A stretch of DNA of 64,000 nucleotides from Eggerthellaceae bacterium (GTDB lineage: Bacteria; Actinomycetota; Coriobacteriia; Coriobacteriales; Eggerthellaceae): positions 51,962-115,961 of the forward strand of contig WRIS01000006.1 in assembly GCA_009782615.1 (NCBI GenBank), written 5' to 3'. Under the pieces are notes generated by a model. That model searched no databases. It was not told where the DNA came from and worked only from the letters and a program-made list of their open reading frames with translations. Positions 36,297-46,400 of this stretch are shown piece by piece. The position numbers were made by a program, and so were the translations under genes. Position 1 is the first letter of the stretch, and every line of letters starts with the position of its first letter.

Positions 36297-37097
36297 ATGC
36301 TTGAAGTTGTTCTCGAAATCCCCTTTTGGCTTGAACTTACCGCGGCACTCACTGGCGGCATATCGGGTGCCATGTATGCCGTGCGGGCGCGCTACGACAT
36401 TTTCGGAACTATTTGTATTGCCTGTACCGCTGGGCTTTTCGGCGGCATCATGCGCGACCTTCTTTTGCAGGACTACGGCATTTACGCATTTCAAAAGCCC
36501 GAGCTCATCGTATGCTGTGTGGTTGCGGGGATAGTCGTATTCTACTTTGGCAGACTCGTTTCCTACCTTGACCCAGTTATCAATCTGCTTGATAGCCTTT
36601 CGTGTGGATTTTGGGCAATCATCAGCGTTGGCAAGGGGCTTTCCGCTGGGCTCGACATAGTTCCTGCCATCATTTTAGGAACCGTAACGGCCGTTGGTGG
36701 CGGGGTTATGCGCGATGTGTTCATGAGCAAGCAACCCGAAGTGTTCCAAGCTGGTGCGTTGTATGGTTCGGCTTCCTTATTTGGATCTGCCGCTTTCGCC
36801 GTGTTGAAGCACTACCATTTGCTTGAACATTGGGCGCCCTTTATCTGCATTGGCCTGGTGCTCGCCGTGCGCTACGCCTCGCTTTTCTTCGGATGGTACT
36901 CACACCCTCCGACCGACCATTATTCAGATGTCGTCACCAAAACGGTTTCAAAGCCCATGCGTTTTGCTGCTCGCAAGCTGCATATTCCCGAAGATGAGGC
37001 AAAACGCGTTGCGCGCAAACTTCGTTTTCCGAAAAGCAAAATCAGGCAGAAACTCAAAGCGAAGCCACCCTCACGCACGGATGATGATTTGAAATAG
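36297..37097 (+). CDS. TRIC/UPF0126 family membrane channel or transporter
   Basis: The 266-residue protein has about seven membrane segments in two duplicated halves, each ending in the family signature (CTAGLFGGIMRDLL and TAVGGGVMRDVF). Bacterial members resemble trimeric intracellular cation channels, and some (YicG) transport glycine. The last ~60 residues are a charged cytoplasmic tail (RKLHIPEDEAKRVARKLRF), longer than usual. It is cotranscribed with the phospholipase-like gene. Confidence 0.88.
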   Translation: MLEVVLEIPFWLELTAALTGGISGAMYAVRARYDIFGTICIACTAGLFGGIMRDLLLQDYGIYAFQKPELIVCCVVAGIVVFYFGRLVSYLDPVINLLDSLSCGFWAIISVGKGLSAGLDIVPAIILGTVTAVGGGVMRDVFMSKQPEVFQAGALYGSASLFGSAAFAVLKHYHLLEHWAPFICIGLVLAVRYASLFFGWYSHPPTDHYSDVVTKTVSKPMRFAARKLHIPEDEAKRVARKLRFPKSKIRQKLKAKPPSRTDDDLK

Positions 37098-37155
37098 GCT
37101 TAAAGCGGTTGGGTATACAACTCGAAGAAGGTCAGAAAAGGCCTGGAAAAAGTAT

Positions 37156-37911
37156 TTAAAGCGCTTTGGTGGAAACGGGAAACTGCGCACCCGTTTTAGG
37201 GTCAAGCAAATATTTTACCGATGCCTGCGGAAGATTTTCGGCAACTGGCTTTAGGCGATACAGTTCGCTTTTCGTTTTTGCCTTGGTTCCACCCGTCCCC
37301 CGTCCTTCGAATTGTTTTAGGCTGCCATCTGCGCCAACAAGATAAATGCTTTTATAGCCCAATAGTTCGGTCACCGAAACATCCCCGAACTCTCGCAGGT
37401 TTGCTGGATTGCCCGAAAAGATATTCGCTTCGCTCGTTTCGCTATGGGGATGCGTGTGGACAAGCGCGTGCACCCTACGGGCGGGTGTGAGCCGCGCGAC
37501 AAGCCCCCACACGCTTCCCGCTAAAGCAATCGCCACCACATTGCGCGGCATGCCAACAACTATTCCGCTCGTGACATACGTGGTGGTTTTGATTTTTTTG
37601 CCGTTGATGGTCTCGGTTTTCTTTTTGGTTGCAATAATTACGGCAACTTCACGATTGGAAGAATCGGTCATGTGCCGCATTTCGGGAGCTTGGGAAAGGG
37701 CTGCTTCGAGTTCGCTTGCATATTGCCCCGTGCACTGGAACAACTTTGCCGCATTCTTGAAAAACCCCCTTCTTCGCAAACGTAATTCCTGATGATAGCG
37801 AAGGATGAGGTCGATTTCTTCTTGAGGTATCACTTGTCCGCGTGATGCGCCCGCGTGTCGCCTCATTAAGAAGTTAAGGATTGCTCGTTTGAAATCGTCA
37901 CTTTGTTCCAT
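37156..37911 (-). CDS. Hypothetical protein with JAB/DUF4329-like metalloprotease motif
   Basis: The 251-residue protein has no clear ribosome site; its promoter region is taken up by a tandem repeat array. The N-terminal third is basic and helical. The C-terminal half contains VHALVHTHPHSE, then FSGNP and FGDVSVTELLGYKSIYLVGADG. An HxHP motif followed by S/D residues resembles the JAMM/MPN metal-binding pattern or DUF4329, domains found in deubiquitinase-like and toxin-associated proteases. The match is by eye only, and no toxin or ubiquitin-like partner is nearby. Confidence 0.55.
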   Translation of the reverse strand: MEQSDDFKRAILNFLMRRHAGASRGQVIPQEEIDLILRYHQELRLRRRGFFKNAAKLFQCTGQYASELEAALSQAPEMRHMTDSSNREVAVIIATKKKTETINGKKIKTTTYVTSGIVVGMPRNVVAIALAGSVWGLVARLTPARRVHALVHTHPHSETSEANIFSGNPANLREFGDVSVTELLGYKSIYLVGADGSLKQFEGRGTGGTKAKTKSELYRLKPVAENLPQASVKYLLDPKTGAQFPVSTKAL

Positions 37912-37918
37912 GGTGTCA

Positions 37919-38152
37919 CGTCAAGACGGGGTCCTATTTTCCTATAAAGATAAGGGCTTTTGTGGTGCCCCTGATTGGCGCGATGCGAGAGCGAAGTGTA
38001 CTCGAACGTACACGAGCGCGAAGCAGAACGTCAAGACGGGGTCCCATTTTCCTATAAAGATAAGGGCTTTTGTGGTGCCCCTGATTGGCGCGATGCGAGA
38101 GCGAAGTGTACTCGAACGTACACGAGCGCGAAGCAGAACGTCAAGACGGGGT
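37919..38152. repeat. 110-bp tandem repeat array (2.1 copies)
   Basis: Two copies, 37919-38028 and 38029-38138, are identical except for one base (TCCTATT versus TCCCATT), and a third begins at 38139. Each holds GTGTAC-TCGAAC-GTACAC. The array closes with an inverted copy of its own early part (GGGGTACCACAAAAGTCCTTAT-like, ending at the DUF47 gene stop). It fills nearly the whole intergenic gap between the JAB-like and DUF47 genes. Confidence 0.9.
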
Positions 38153-38165
38153 ACCACAAAAGTCC

Positions 38166-38789
38166 TTATGAGTTTTTGAGAGCGATGGTTCCCATCATAT
38201 CAACGACATTTTCGCACGCGTCAATGCAGCGCTCCATACGGGCAAACACATTACTCCAAGACATGATATAAACTGGCTCGTCGGTATGGTTCGAATATAA
38301 GTCGCGAATCGAAAGCAGGTAGAGCTTGTCCGCTTCTTCTTCAAGGTCATTGACTTCAATAACATGGTCAGACAAGGTACTTGACTTTCTGAAGTTGCGA
38401 AATTCTTTCAAAGCTGAAACCAGTCTTATGGTTGCTTGTTCGATAATCTCAGCCATGGCAATGGCGTTTGGATATATTTCCTTAATATCAAACATGTAGA
38501 GTTGCTGTGCTACGTCGTCGGTGTAGTCACAGATGTCATCAAGACGATGCGCCAATTCGACGATGTCCTCTTTTTCGATAGGAGTCAAAAATTCGGTAGC
38601 AACATGCGTGAATATCTCATGATTTTGCTGGTCAGCAGCATTTTCAATCTCGTGAAGCGCTTCCATTTTTTCCGAAAGGGTAGCTGGATCAAAATTCTTG
38701 AGCACCTCAATGAGCATGCGGGCTTCTTCACACGCATATTCTCCCTGACGCTGCAATGCACCAAAATAATCGAACTTCTCTCGAGCCAT
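38166..38789 (-). CDS. DUF47/PhoU-like accessory protein of a phosphate transporter
   Basis: The 207-residue, all-helical protein matches the DUF47 family: YACEEARMLIEVLKNFD, a central EKEDIVELAHRLDDICDYTDDVA with acidic metal-binding residues, and NDLEEEADKLYLLSIRDLY. Such proteins lie beside PiT transporters and modulate phosphate uptake. Here it follows the PiT gene by 62 bases on the same strand, the standard arrangement. Confidence 0.92.
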   Translation of the reverse strand: MAREKFDYFGALQRQGEYACEEARMLIEVLKNFDPATLSEKMEALHEIENAADQQNHEIFTHVATEFLTPIEKEDIVELAHRLDDICDYTDDVAQQLYMFDIKEIYPNAIAMAEIIEQATIRLVSALKEFRNFRKSSTLSDHVIEVNDLEEEADKLYLLSIRDLYSNHTDEPVYIMSWSNVFARMERCIDACENVVDMMGTIALKNS

Positions 38790-38851
38790 AACAATCCTTC
38801 CTCACAAATACAACGAAAATAAAGGGTGTTTCGCCTTCCCTTAAACTCCTT

Positions 38852-39850
38852 TTAAGCTCCCAGGAAAAAACGAATGACGTACACGAACAGGGCGCCTAAA
38901 AGCATCGACGACGGCGGAGTGATAACCCACGTCATTACGATTTCTTTTGCTTTGCTCCATTTTACCGCAGAAAGGCGGCGCGCGCTGCCAACACCCATAA
39001 CCGAAGTGGTGATAGCGTGTGTCGTGCTGATGGGAGCATGCAGCGCAGTCATAATTTGGATAACGATTGCCGAAGATGTTTCAGCTGCAAAACCTCTCAC
39101 TGAGTCAAGCTTGGTTACTCCATGTCCCATGGTGCGCATGATACGCCACCCTCCGACCGAAGTACCCAACGCCATGGTAGTGGCGCAGATTAGCTTAACC
39201 CACAAAGGAATATGCCCTGCATCGGCAAGCACGCCACTGGTGAACAAGGCTAAAGTGATGATACCCATGGTTTTTTGCGCATCATTGGTGCCATGCGCAA
39301 ACGCTACTGCTGCGGCAGAAAATATTTGAAGTCGTAAAAATATCCGCCCCGCTTTGCGGCGATTGACCGAAGCAAAGAGTTTATAGATAAGCTTCATGAG
39401 GAAAAATGCCATGAAAAAGCCAATGAACGGTGAAGTAAACATGGGAATAACAACCTTTTTCAAGACGCCATCCCACATAATTCCGTTCAGTCCTGCGGTA
39501 TAGGCAATCGCGGCTCCCAAAAGACCACCGATAAGTGCATGCGATGAAGAGCTGGGGATTCCTTTCCACCAGGTAAAGAGGTTCCAGGTTATGGCTCCCA
39601 GTAGAGCAGCCAAGATAACGTAGTCGTCGAGAGCGACGCTGACCAGACCTTTTGAAATAGTTTGAGCAACACCTTCGCTGATGAATGCCCCCAAAAAGTT
39701 CATACAGGCAGCAAGCCCAATAGCCCCTGCAACAGGTAATGCCTTCGTATAAACTGTTGTCGCAATTGAATTGGCAGTATCATGGAAACCGTTAATGAAC
39801 TCGAAAGCGAGAGCCGCTGCCACAACCAAGATAAGAACAAGGATGCTCAT
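38852..39850 (-). CDS. pit: Low-affinity inorganic phosphate transporter (PiT)
   Basis: The 332-residue protein has about ten membrane segments and the two family signatures: FINGFHDTANSIATTVYTKAL at the N-terminus (split here as FINGFHDTANSIATT) and AFAHGTNDAQKTMGIITLAL in the second half. It co-transports phosphate with protons or metal-phosphate complexes. It is first in a two-gene unit with the DUF47 protein. The upstream gap is AT-rich, with a copy of the dispersed repeat family near 40017. Confidence 0.94.
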   Translation of the reverse strand: MSILVLILVVAAALAFEFINGFHDTANSIATTVYTKALPVAGAIGLAACMNFLGAFISEGVAQTISKGLVSVALDDYVILAALLGAITWNLFTWWKGIPSSSSHALIGGLLGAAIAYTAGLNGIMWDGVLKKVVIPMFTSPFIGFFMAFFLMKLIYKLFASVNRRKAGRIFLRLQIFSAAAVAFAHGTNDAQKTMGIITLALFTSGVLADAGHIPLWVKLICATTMALGTSVGGWRIMRTMGHGVTKLDSVRGFAAETSSAIVIQIMTALHAPISTTHAITTSVMGVGSARRLSAVKWSKAKEIVMTWVITPPSSMLLGALFVYVIRFFLGA

Positions 39851-40016
39851 ATTCTTCCCAACAAAATCGTCACCGCACCTACTATGAACATACAGAGGAT
39901 TAGTTTAACGTAAATTTTACAAATGTAGAGAGAGAAACTCCAGCATTTTTCAGGGGCTTATGTGTCACATTGTAAAATCTTTGTAAAGTACCCCGAAACC
40001 ATTCGTTGCTGCCTGG

Positions 40017-40049
40017 ATTGCCGCGCCGCTTTGCGGAAGCGCAATGACG
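40017..40049. repeat. Diverged dispersed-repeat hairpin R3
   Basis: ATTGC...GCAATGACG with GC-rich internal arms (CCGC/GCGG) resembles the core of R1 and R2 (7615-7690 and 19930-20009). Only the hairpin core is kept. Confidence 0.45.
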
Positions 40050-40069
40050 AGGGGTGTCCCCCGAAACCG

Positions 40070-40729
40070 TTATTGCTTGAGGGTGAAGATGCGTTCGGCG
40101 GCAATAGTCGTCAGGCGATTGTGCCCAGGAAGTACCAGCGTTTCATCGGGCAGTTGCGCAAGTCTTGCAAGCGATGCACGCATATCTGAGGGGCTTCCGC
40201 CCTCAAAATCGGTGCGCCCATGCGCTTGGTAAAACAAGGTATCGCCCGAAAGAAGCACGGGGGCTTTATCGGGATAAACACCGCTATCAGGTTCGATATA
40301 AAAACAGATGCTCCCTGGAGTGTGCCCGGGGGTTCCTATAACCTTCCAGGTCATATCACCCAAAACAATTTCGTCGCCATCGGCAAGCTTGCAATCAATC
40401 GGGCACTGTTCGGTCTTTCGAAAATCACGGGTCGCAAAAGCCTCTTCTTCAATAAAGGGAGCATCGAGTGCTGAAGCAAAAACTTTTACACCGCTCGCTT
40501 CGCGCAGGGCAGCCGCAGCTCCCATGTGGTCAAAGTGGTGGTGAGTAAGAAAAATCGCATCAAGTTTGCGCTCGCCCAAGGCGGAAAGGATTTTTTTTGG
40601 TTCATCGGTGGGGTCAACGACAATCGTCGCCAATGCATCGCTGACAAGGTATACGTTGTTCGCAAGCATGCCGATAATCAGGTATTCGACATCTATGCAT
40701 CCCTTATTGATTTGGAAAAGCTTCGTCAT
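40070..40729 (-). CDS. MBL-fold hydrolase (glyoxalase II-like)
   Basis: The 219-residue protein has the metallo-beta-lactamase fold: FLTHHHFDHMGAAAAL (the HxHxDH zinc motif), VIGTPGHTPGSICFY, LLSGDTLFYQAHGRTD and VLPGHNRLTTI. This form matches hydroxyacylglutathione hydrolase-like enzymes, but without a recognition domain the thioester substrate is open. It is 115 bases downstream of rel on the same strand; that gap holds short direct repeats of TTATCCAACGCAT. Confidence 0.9.
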   Translation of the reverse strand: MTKLFQINKGCIDVEYLIIGMLANNVYLVSDALATIVVDPTDEPKKILSALGERKLDAIFLTHHHFDHMGAAAALREASGVKVFASALDAPFIEEEAFATRDFRKTEQCPIDCKLADGDEIVLGDMTWKVIGTPGHTPGSICFYIEPDSGVYPDKAPVLLSGDTLFYQAHGRTDFEGGSPSDMRASLARLAQLPDETLVLPGHNRLTTIAAERIFTLKQ

Positions 40730-40844
40730 ATTCGTTAATCCGCTTTCTTGTTGAGGAGCACTTTCTTATCCAACGCATTTATCCAACGCATTTATCCGAC
40801 GCGCTTGTCCAACAGCGCTTATTCGACACTCGCCTATCGGGTGC

Positions 40845-43361
40845 TTATTCCGCTGTACCTTCTTTACTTCTTTTGCGCATAGACCCGCCCGACATCATAC
40901 GGCGTGCTTCGAAAACCCCTTCGATTCCTTTTATGCGCGCGACAATTTTTTCGACCACCGCTGTGTCAGACACCTGGAACAAAAAGCGCATTTCCACAAT
41001 GCCGTCATGATGCGAAGCACCTGACCACGACACAATATTTGCCCCAGAATCTGAGAGTACGAACACGACATCGGACAAAAGGTCAAGACGGTCGGTTGAT
41101 TCAATATAAAGTTCAACTTTATAAGACGCTCCTATTGAGGGAGTACTTTCCCAAAAGACATCGATAATCCGTTCGGGTGTTGACATCAGCCCTTCTGCGT
41201 TCGGGCAGTTGGCTCTGTGTACCGAAACTCCGCGACCTCGGGTCACGAAACCGATGACCTCGTCTCCTGGAACAGGATTGCAGCAACGCGACAGACGCAC
41301 CAAAACATCGTCTATCCCCTTGACCACAATACCCGTAGAACTGTGAGTCTCGTGTTTTTTAGGACGCAAAACACTTGTCATCATGGGCGGCATTTTGCCA
41401 GTGGCGGCATCCGAAAATCCGATATTAGGCATCTCGGCTTCTTTGGTTCCCCTGTCAACCAGTATCTTGAGCAGGCGGTTTGCAACATGGGTGGCACTTT
41501 CTTTGCCCGTACCGATGTTGACTAACATGTCATCAGTTTCTCTGAAGCCTAGGTGTTCCGCGACAGTTTTAAGAGCGCGCGTGGACTGCGTAGACGAAAT
41601 GCCTAAGGAATGCTTCTTCATTTCGCGCGTCAGCTTGTCGCGCCCCACCTGCAAATCGTCACTTCGATTGCTTTTGGCGAAGTACGCCCGAATCTTCGAA
41701 CGAGCAGACGGAGTTTTCACGATGTTGAGCCAGTCACGCGAAGGGGTGCCGCTTTTTTGCGTCAGTATCTCAATGCGGTCTCCCAGCTGCAATTCGTAGG
41801 TTAAAGGCACAATCGAGCCGTTCACCTTCGCCCCCACACAGCGGTTGCCCACTTCCGTGTGAATGGCGTAGGCGAAATCAATCGGTGTCGAACCCGCGCG
41901 CAAGCCGATGACGTCCCCTTTTGGAGTGGTGACGAAAACTTCGTTGGGAGCAAGGTCAACTTTGAGCGATTTTAAGAATTCGCGCGAATCCTGCGTTTCA
42001 TCCTGCCAGTCAATCATTTGGCGAACCCATGCCATTTGCTGGTCGAATCCGTCGTCCTTTTTGCCTTTTTCTTTGTAGCGCCAATGCGCTGCCACGCCAT
42101 ATTCACTCTTTTGATGCATCTCTTCGGTACGAATCTGCACTTCAAGAGGCTGAGCGGCAGGTCCGATAACCGTGGTGTGAAGGCTTTGATACATGTTATC
42201 CTTCGGCATGGCGATGTAGTCTTTGAAGCGCTCAGGCATCGGCAACCACAGCGAATGGATTGCGCCGAGTGCCGAATAGCAATCCTTCACCGACTCCACA
42301 ATCAAGCGCACCGCAATCAAATCGTAGATTTCCGAAAAGGCTCTGCCCTTTTCTGTCATTTTCTGATAGATGGAATATAGGTGCTTGGGGCGCCCCATTA
42401 TCTGGGCTTGGATGTCGAGTTTGTCCATTTCGTTTCGGACGGTGTCAATGATTCCTTGTAAGTATTTCTCGCGTTCTTTGCGGCTGTTGGTCACCATGCG
42501 AGAAACCTGCTTGAACTTGTTGGGTTCCAAGTAATAGAAACTTAAATCCTCGAGTTCCCATTTGATGGAGTTAATTCCCAAACGATGAGCGATGGGTGCA
42601 TATATTTCCAAAGTTTCGCGCGCCTTGAAGATGCGGCGATCCTCGTTGAGGGCGGCAAGGGTACGCATATTGTGGAGACGATCAGCCAGTTTGATGACGA
42701 TAACGCGGATATCTTTGCTCATCGCAACAAACATTTTGCGAATCGGTTCTGCCTGTTTGTCGCTTAAGCTTTCAACTTCTATGCGCGTAATTTTCGTGAC
42801 GCCGTCAACTAATTCGGCAACATGTTCGTTGAATTCTTCTTCTATTTTTTCAAGCTTCACATCGGAATCTTCAACCGTGTCATGAAGCAGCGCCGCGCAA
42901 ATGGTATCAACATCCATGCGCAAATCAACCAAGATGATGGCAACTTCCACGGGGTGAGCAACGAAAGGTTCGCCCGCTTTGCGGCATTGCCCTTCGTGAG
43001 CAATACAAGCGAAATCAAACGCCTTTGCAATGGCTGCTTGGTCTTTTTCACCCAAATAAAGAGCACCTTGTTTTTGCAATTCCTGAAAACGCATAGACGG
43101 CGTATCATCAGGCGCTGCGCGCTGAGATTGCGATTCGGCAAAGGTTTTCTCGGGCGGTCGTGCGCGCCCCAATAATTCTGCCTTTTCGCCTCGTATTCCA
43201 GGAATATCTGAAGAAGGCAGCACAATCGCTTCGCCCAACAATTCTTCCTTGACCGCTTTTTTGGGCTTAGGTTTCGCGGGCGTTTTTGTCGGTGCTTGAG
43301 CGCTCTGTTCTCGCGGCGCGCTTTCGCCTTGTGTCGCTGCTTGCTTTTTAGCTTGTGTCAT
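40845..43361 (-). CDS. rel: Bifunctional (p)ppGpp synthetase/hydrolase
   Basis: The 838-residue protein has the full Rel layout. The hydrolase HD domain is around 118-270 (AHEGQCRKAGEPFVAHP, LLHDTVEDS with intact HD). The synthetase has the RFKDY form near 376, the RxKD type of bifunctional enzymes. A TGS domain follows (VFVTTPKGDVIGLRAGSTPIDFAYAIH), then a zinc-finger-like segment with CCNPVPGDEVIGFVTRGRG, and a C-terminal ACT domain. Unusual is a ~105-residue Lys/Ala/Pro-rich N-terminal extension before the HD domain. It makes and degrades the stringent-response alarmone on the ribosome. Confidence 0.95.
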   Translation of the reverse strand: MTQAKKQAATQGESAPREQSAQAPTKTPAKPKPKKAVKEELLGEAIVLPSSDIPGIRGEKAELLGRARPPEKTFAESQSQRAAPDDTPSMRFQELQKQGALYLGEKDQAAIAKAFDFACIAHEGQCRKAGEPFVAHPVEVAIILVDLRMDVDTICAALLHDTVEDSDVKLEKIEEEFNEHVAELVDGVTKITRIEVESLSDKQAEPIRKMFVAMSKDIRVIVIKLADRLHNMRTLAALNEDRRIFKARETLEIYAPIAHRLGINSIKWELEDLSFYYLEPNKFKQVSRMVTNSRKEREKYLQGIIDTVRNEMDKLDIQAQIMGRPKHLYSIYQKMTEKGRAFSEIYDLIAVRLIVESVKDCYSALGAIHSLWLPMPERFKDYIAMPKDNMYQSLHTTVIGPAAQPLEVQIRTEEMHQKSEYGVAAHWRYKEKGKKDDGFDQQMAWVRQMIDWQDETQDSREFLKSLKVDLAPNEVFVTTPKGDVIGLRAGSTPIDFAYAIHTEVGNRCVGAKVNGSIVPLTYELQLGDRIEILTQKSGTPSRDWLNIVKTPSARSKIRAYFAKSNRSDDLQVGRDKLTREMKKHSLGISSTQSTRALKTVAEHLGFRETDDMLVNIGTGKESATHVANRLLKILVDRGTKEAEMPNIGFSDAATGKMPPMMTSVLRPKKHETHSSTGIVVKGIDDVLVRLSRCCNPVPGDEVIGFVTRGRGVSVHRANCPNAEGLMSTPERIIDVFWESTPSIGASYKVELYIESTDRLDLLSDVVFVLSDSGANIVSWSGASHHDGIVEMRFLFQVSDTAVVEKIVARIKGIEGVFEARRMMSGGSMRKRSKEGTAE

Positions 43362-43450
43362 ATGCCTTCCTCCTTCCCGTATCTTTTTATCTGTCGCTTT
43401 GGGTGGTGCGGGTAGTGCGGTAGTGCGGTGTGTAATTTTTGTCTGTCAGG

Positions 43451-46400
43451 CTATTGTGGCAATATCGCTCTTGAAATACGCTTAATCAGCTCTTTTTCGC
43501 TGCTTTGCATTGCCCAATCCCGAAACGCATAAAACACATCGCGTTCCCCCAGCCCTTCACAATAACGTATACTGTCGGTTAATTCCACTTTTGTCTTAGT
43601 GTCTCTCACATGAATGAAGCGTTTCGTTTCGCCCGAATCATGGGCGGTCTTGGTGTCCACCAGCCCCAATTCTTTGAAAACCGTCACACCACACGCAGCT
43701 GATGCGGCAGATACGGCAACGCGTTTGTTGCAACTTGCAAGCTGAGCCAATTCGCTGTTGCTCATTGCGAAAAACTCTTCGGCACTTTCGCCTTGAACCC
43801 GTCGCAGTTCGCGGTAGACCTGCGCTAAACAGTCATGGTCGGGAGTCATATCATAGAGGATTTGTTCGTTGATACCAACATCAACGTTCCCGAAAAGCAG
43901 GTGGACGGTCGCTGCTTCGCCGTCACGACCAACTCGACCACTCATCTGGTTAAATTCAATTTCGTTGAATGGTAAGTGATACAAAACCACGTGACGGATG
44001 TTGGAGATATTGACCCCCTCCCCAAAGGCAGAGGTTGCAATAAGCACGCAGAGGGCACCGTTTCTAAACAACTCTTCGATGCGCTTGCGCTCAAGGCGGG
44101 TTAAGCCTGCATTGTAAAAACCTATCAAGGAAGCCATCTGGGGCAAGAGTTTTCGCAGCGTACGGGCAAGGAATACAGATTGCTCACGCGAATTGACATA
44201 CACAACCGTTTTTTCGCCGCTTGCAATAAGTTTTGCCAGGTAGCTTTCGCGATTCTTCAAATTACGCTGATCGTTGATAGCGAGATTATCGCGCCGTGTT
44301 TCGTCGCACACACAACAGCTGATGTTCAAGGTTTTTTTGATGGTGTCGGCAATTTCGGCATCTGCCGTTGCCGTCAAGGCAAGTACCGTGGGCGTACCAA
44401 AGCGCGCAATCGTCTGCCCGATTTTCGCATACGCCATGCGCTGCCCCGCCACCGCTTGCCCGATATGGTGCGCTTCGTCAACCACAACAAAATCGATGTC
44501 GGTCGCAGCCGCAAATTTGTTGTGGTGAAAATTCAAAAATTCAGGCGTGGTGAGCACAATGTCGCACTCCCCTTTTTCCATCGCAGAAAAAATCTTGGCG
44601 CGTTCTTCGGTGGTGGTTTCACCCGTAAGCACCGCTGAGGCAATGCCAAAATCTTCGAGTGCTTCGCTTATGTGAAATGCTTGGTCGGCAATGAGTGCGC
44701 GTAAGGGATACACAAACAGGCTCGTTGTGTTGTTGAGCAAAGCTTGGCACACAGCATGCACGTAGAAAATGAGGGATTTGCCGCGTCCCGTGGGCATGAC
44801 GGCAAGCACCGATTCAGCGCGTTCAAGATGCTCGAGTACCTTTTCTTGGGAATCGTGAAGCGTGTTTTCACTAATAAGAGCGGCGATGACCTGTGCTTTC
44901 AGCGCTTTCGGGTCAGCCTTGGCTTGGTTTTCCCAGTAGCTGCGGTTTTTCTTTCGCAAAGCCTCGTGCGCTTCGTCCTCTTGTTCCTTTTTGAAGCGAA
45001 AATCGCCTGAACTTCGCTCATCGGTCGCATAGATGCCAGTCATGAAGTCGAGATTTTCAGGATTTTGACAGGCTTCCAAAGCAGCACAGGTCTGCGCTGG
45101 CGCAAACGAAGCAATCATCGCCTTGACGCTCTTGCGCCCGCACCATTCATCAATCTGTAGCTCAAAGGCGGCATTGACCACGCTCCCACAGCGCATAAGC
45201 GCTTCAATGTCGCTGCAATGAAACATGATGGAAGCAAGGGTGTTTTTGCCATCGGAAAGCGTGCTTGAAAAATGGTTCTTGTCGGCTCCAACCGCCTTGC
45301 AATTCGTCAGCACGATGTCTTGTGCAAGAAAGCACGGCTGCGGGTTTTCCTGCCCGAACGGAGCAAGTTTTTCCAGCTGAGCAACTGAAGATAAGGTAAG
45401 TTCATCCAAATCAACGCAAGAATCGATATTGACACGAGGACGGAAACTTTCTGCAGGAAGTTCTTCCATATACGCCGCAAGGCGCGCCGTGAAATCTTTT
45501 AGATTAGCCGTTGGCAAAGTCACGCCAACCGCCGCTTCGTGTCCACCGAAGCGCGTCAATAGGTCAGAAGTGCGCTCAACCGCCTTGAAAAGATTGACCT
45601 GACCAACACTGCGCCCCGACCCACGCGCCATGTCTCCTTCGATAGTGAAGAGCAAAGTCGGCACCGCATAGGTGTTTACCAAACGACTGGCGACGATACC
45701 CTTTACGCCCTCATGCCAGCCGACGCCTGAAACAACCAACACGCGCTGCCCTTGGTAGTGCAAAGCCGCCTGTTCCTTGGCGATTTCGGAAAGTTCTGCC
45801 TCTATCAAACGACGGCGATCGTTTATTGCTTCAAGCTCTGCCGCCAGTCTTTGTGCTTCAGCAAAATCGTCGCTCAAGAGCAAATTTAGTGCAAGTTGGG
45901 CATCCCCCATACGTCCCGCCGCGTTCAAGCGAGGAATGAGCGAAAAACTCAGGCTAACTGCGCTTACCACTTTGTCGGCAACGCCCGATGTGGCAAGAAG
46001 TGCGGCAATACAGGGGCGCGGGGCGTTATTCATGCAAGCAGTGCCAAAGGCGACAAGCGCCCTGTTCTCTGAGCGCATTGGCATAAGATCAGCCACCGTA
46101 CCCAAAGCTGCAAGGTCGGCAAAGTCCTGCCACAGATGGGGCTTTCCAAATCTCCCGCCCAGCGCTTGAACTAATTTGAGTGCAACCCCCACCCCCGCAA
46201 GGATTGCAGAAGGGCAATCAGGGTCAAGTTTCGGGTCGGCAACAGGCACGCCTTCGGGCACCAAATCAACCGGTTCATGATGGTCGGTAATGGCGACATC
46301 AACGCCGTTTTCGCAAATCAAGCGTACTTCTTCCTTGCTTGCAATGCCGCAATCAACCGTCACAACAAGATCAGGCTCAAGTTTGAACATCCGCTCTATT

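Noticed and set aside
37919..38152. CRISPR-type repeat
   Set aside because: The 110-bp units are tandem without spacers.
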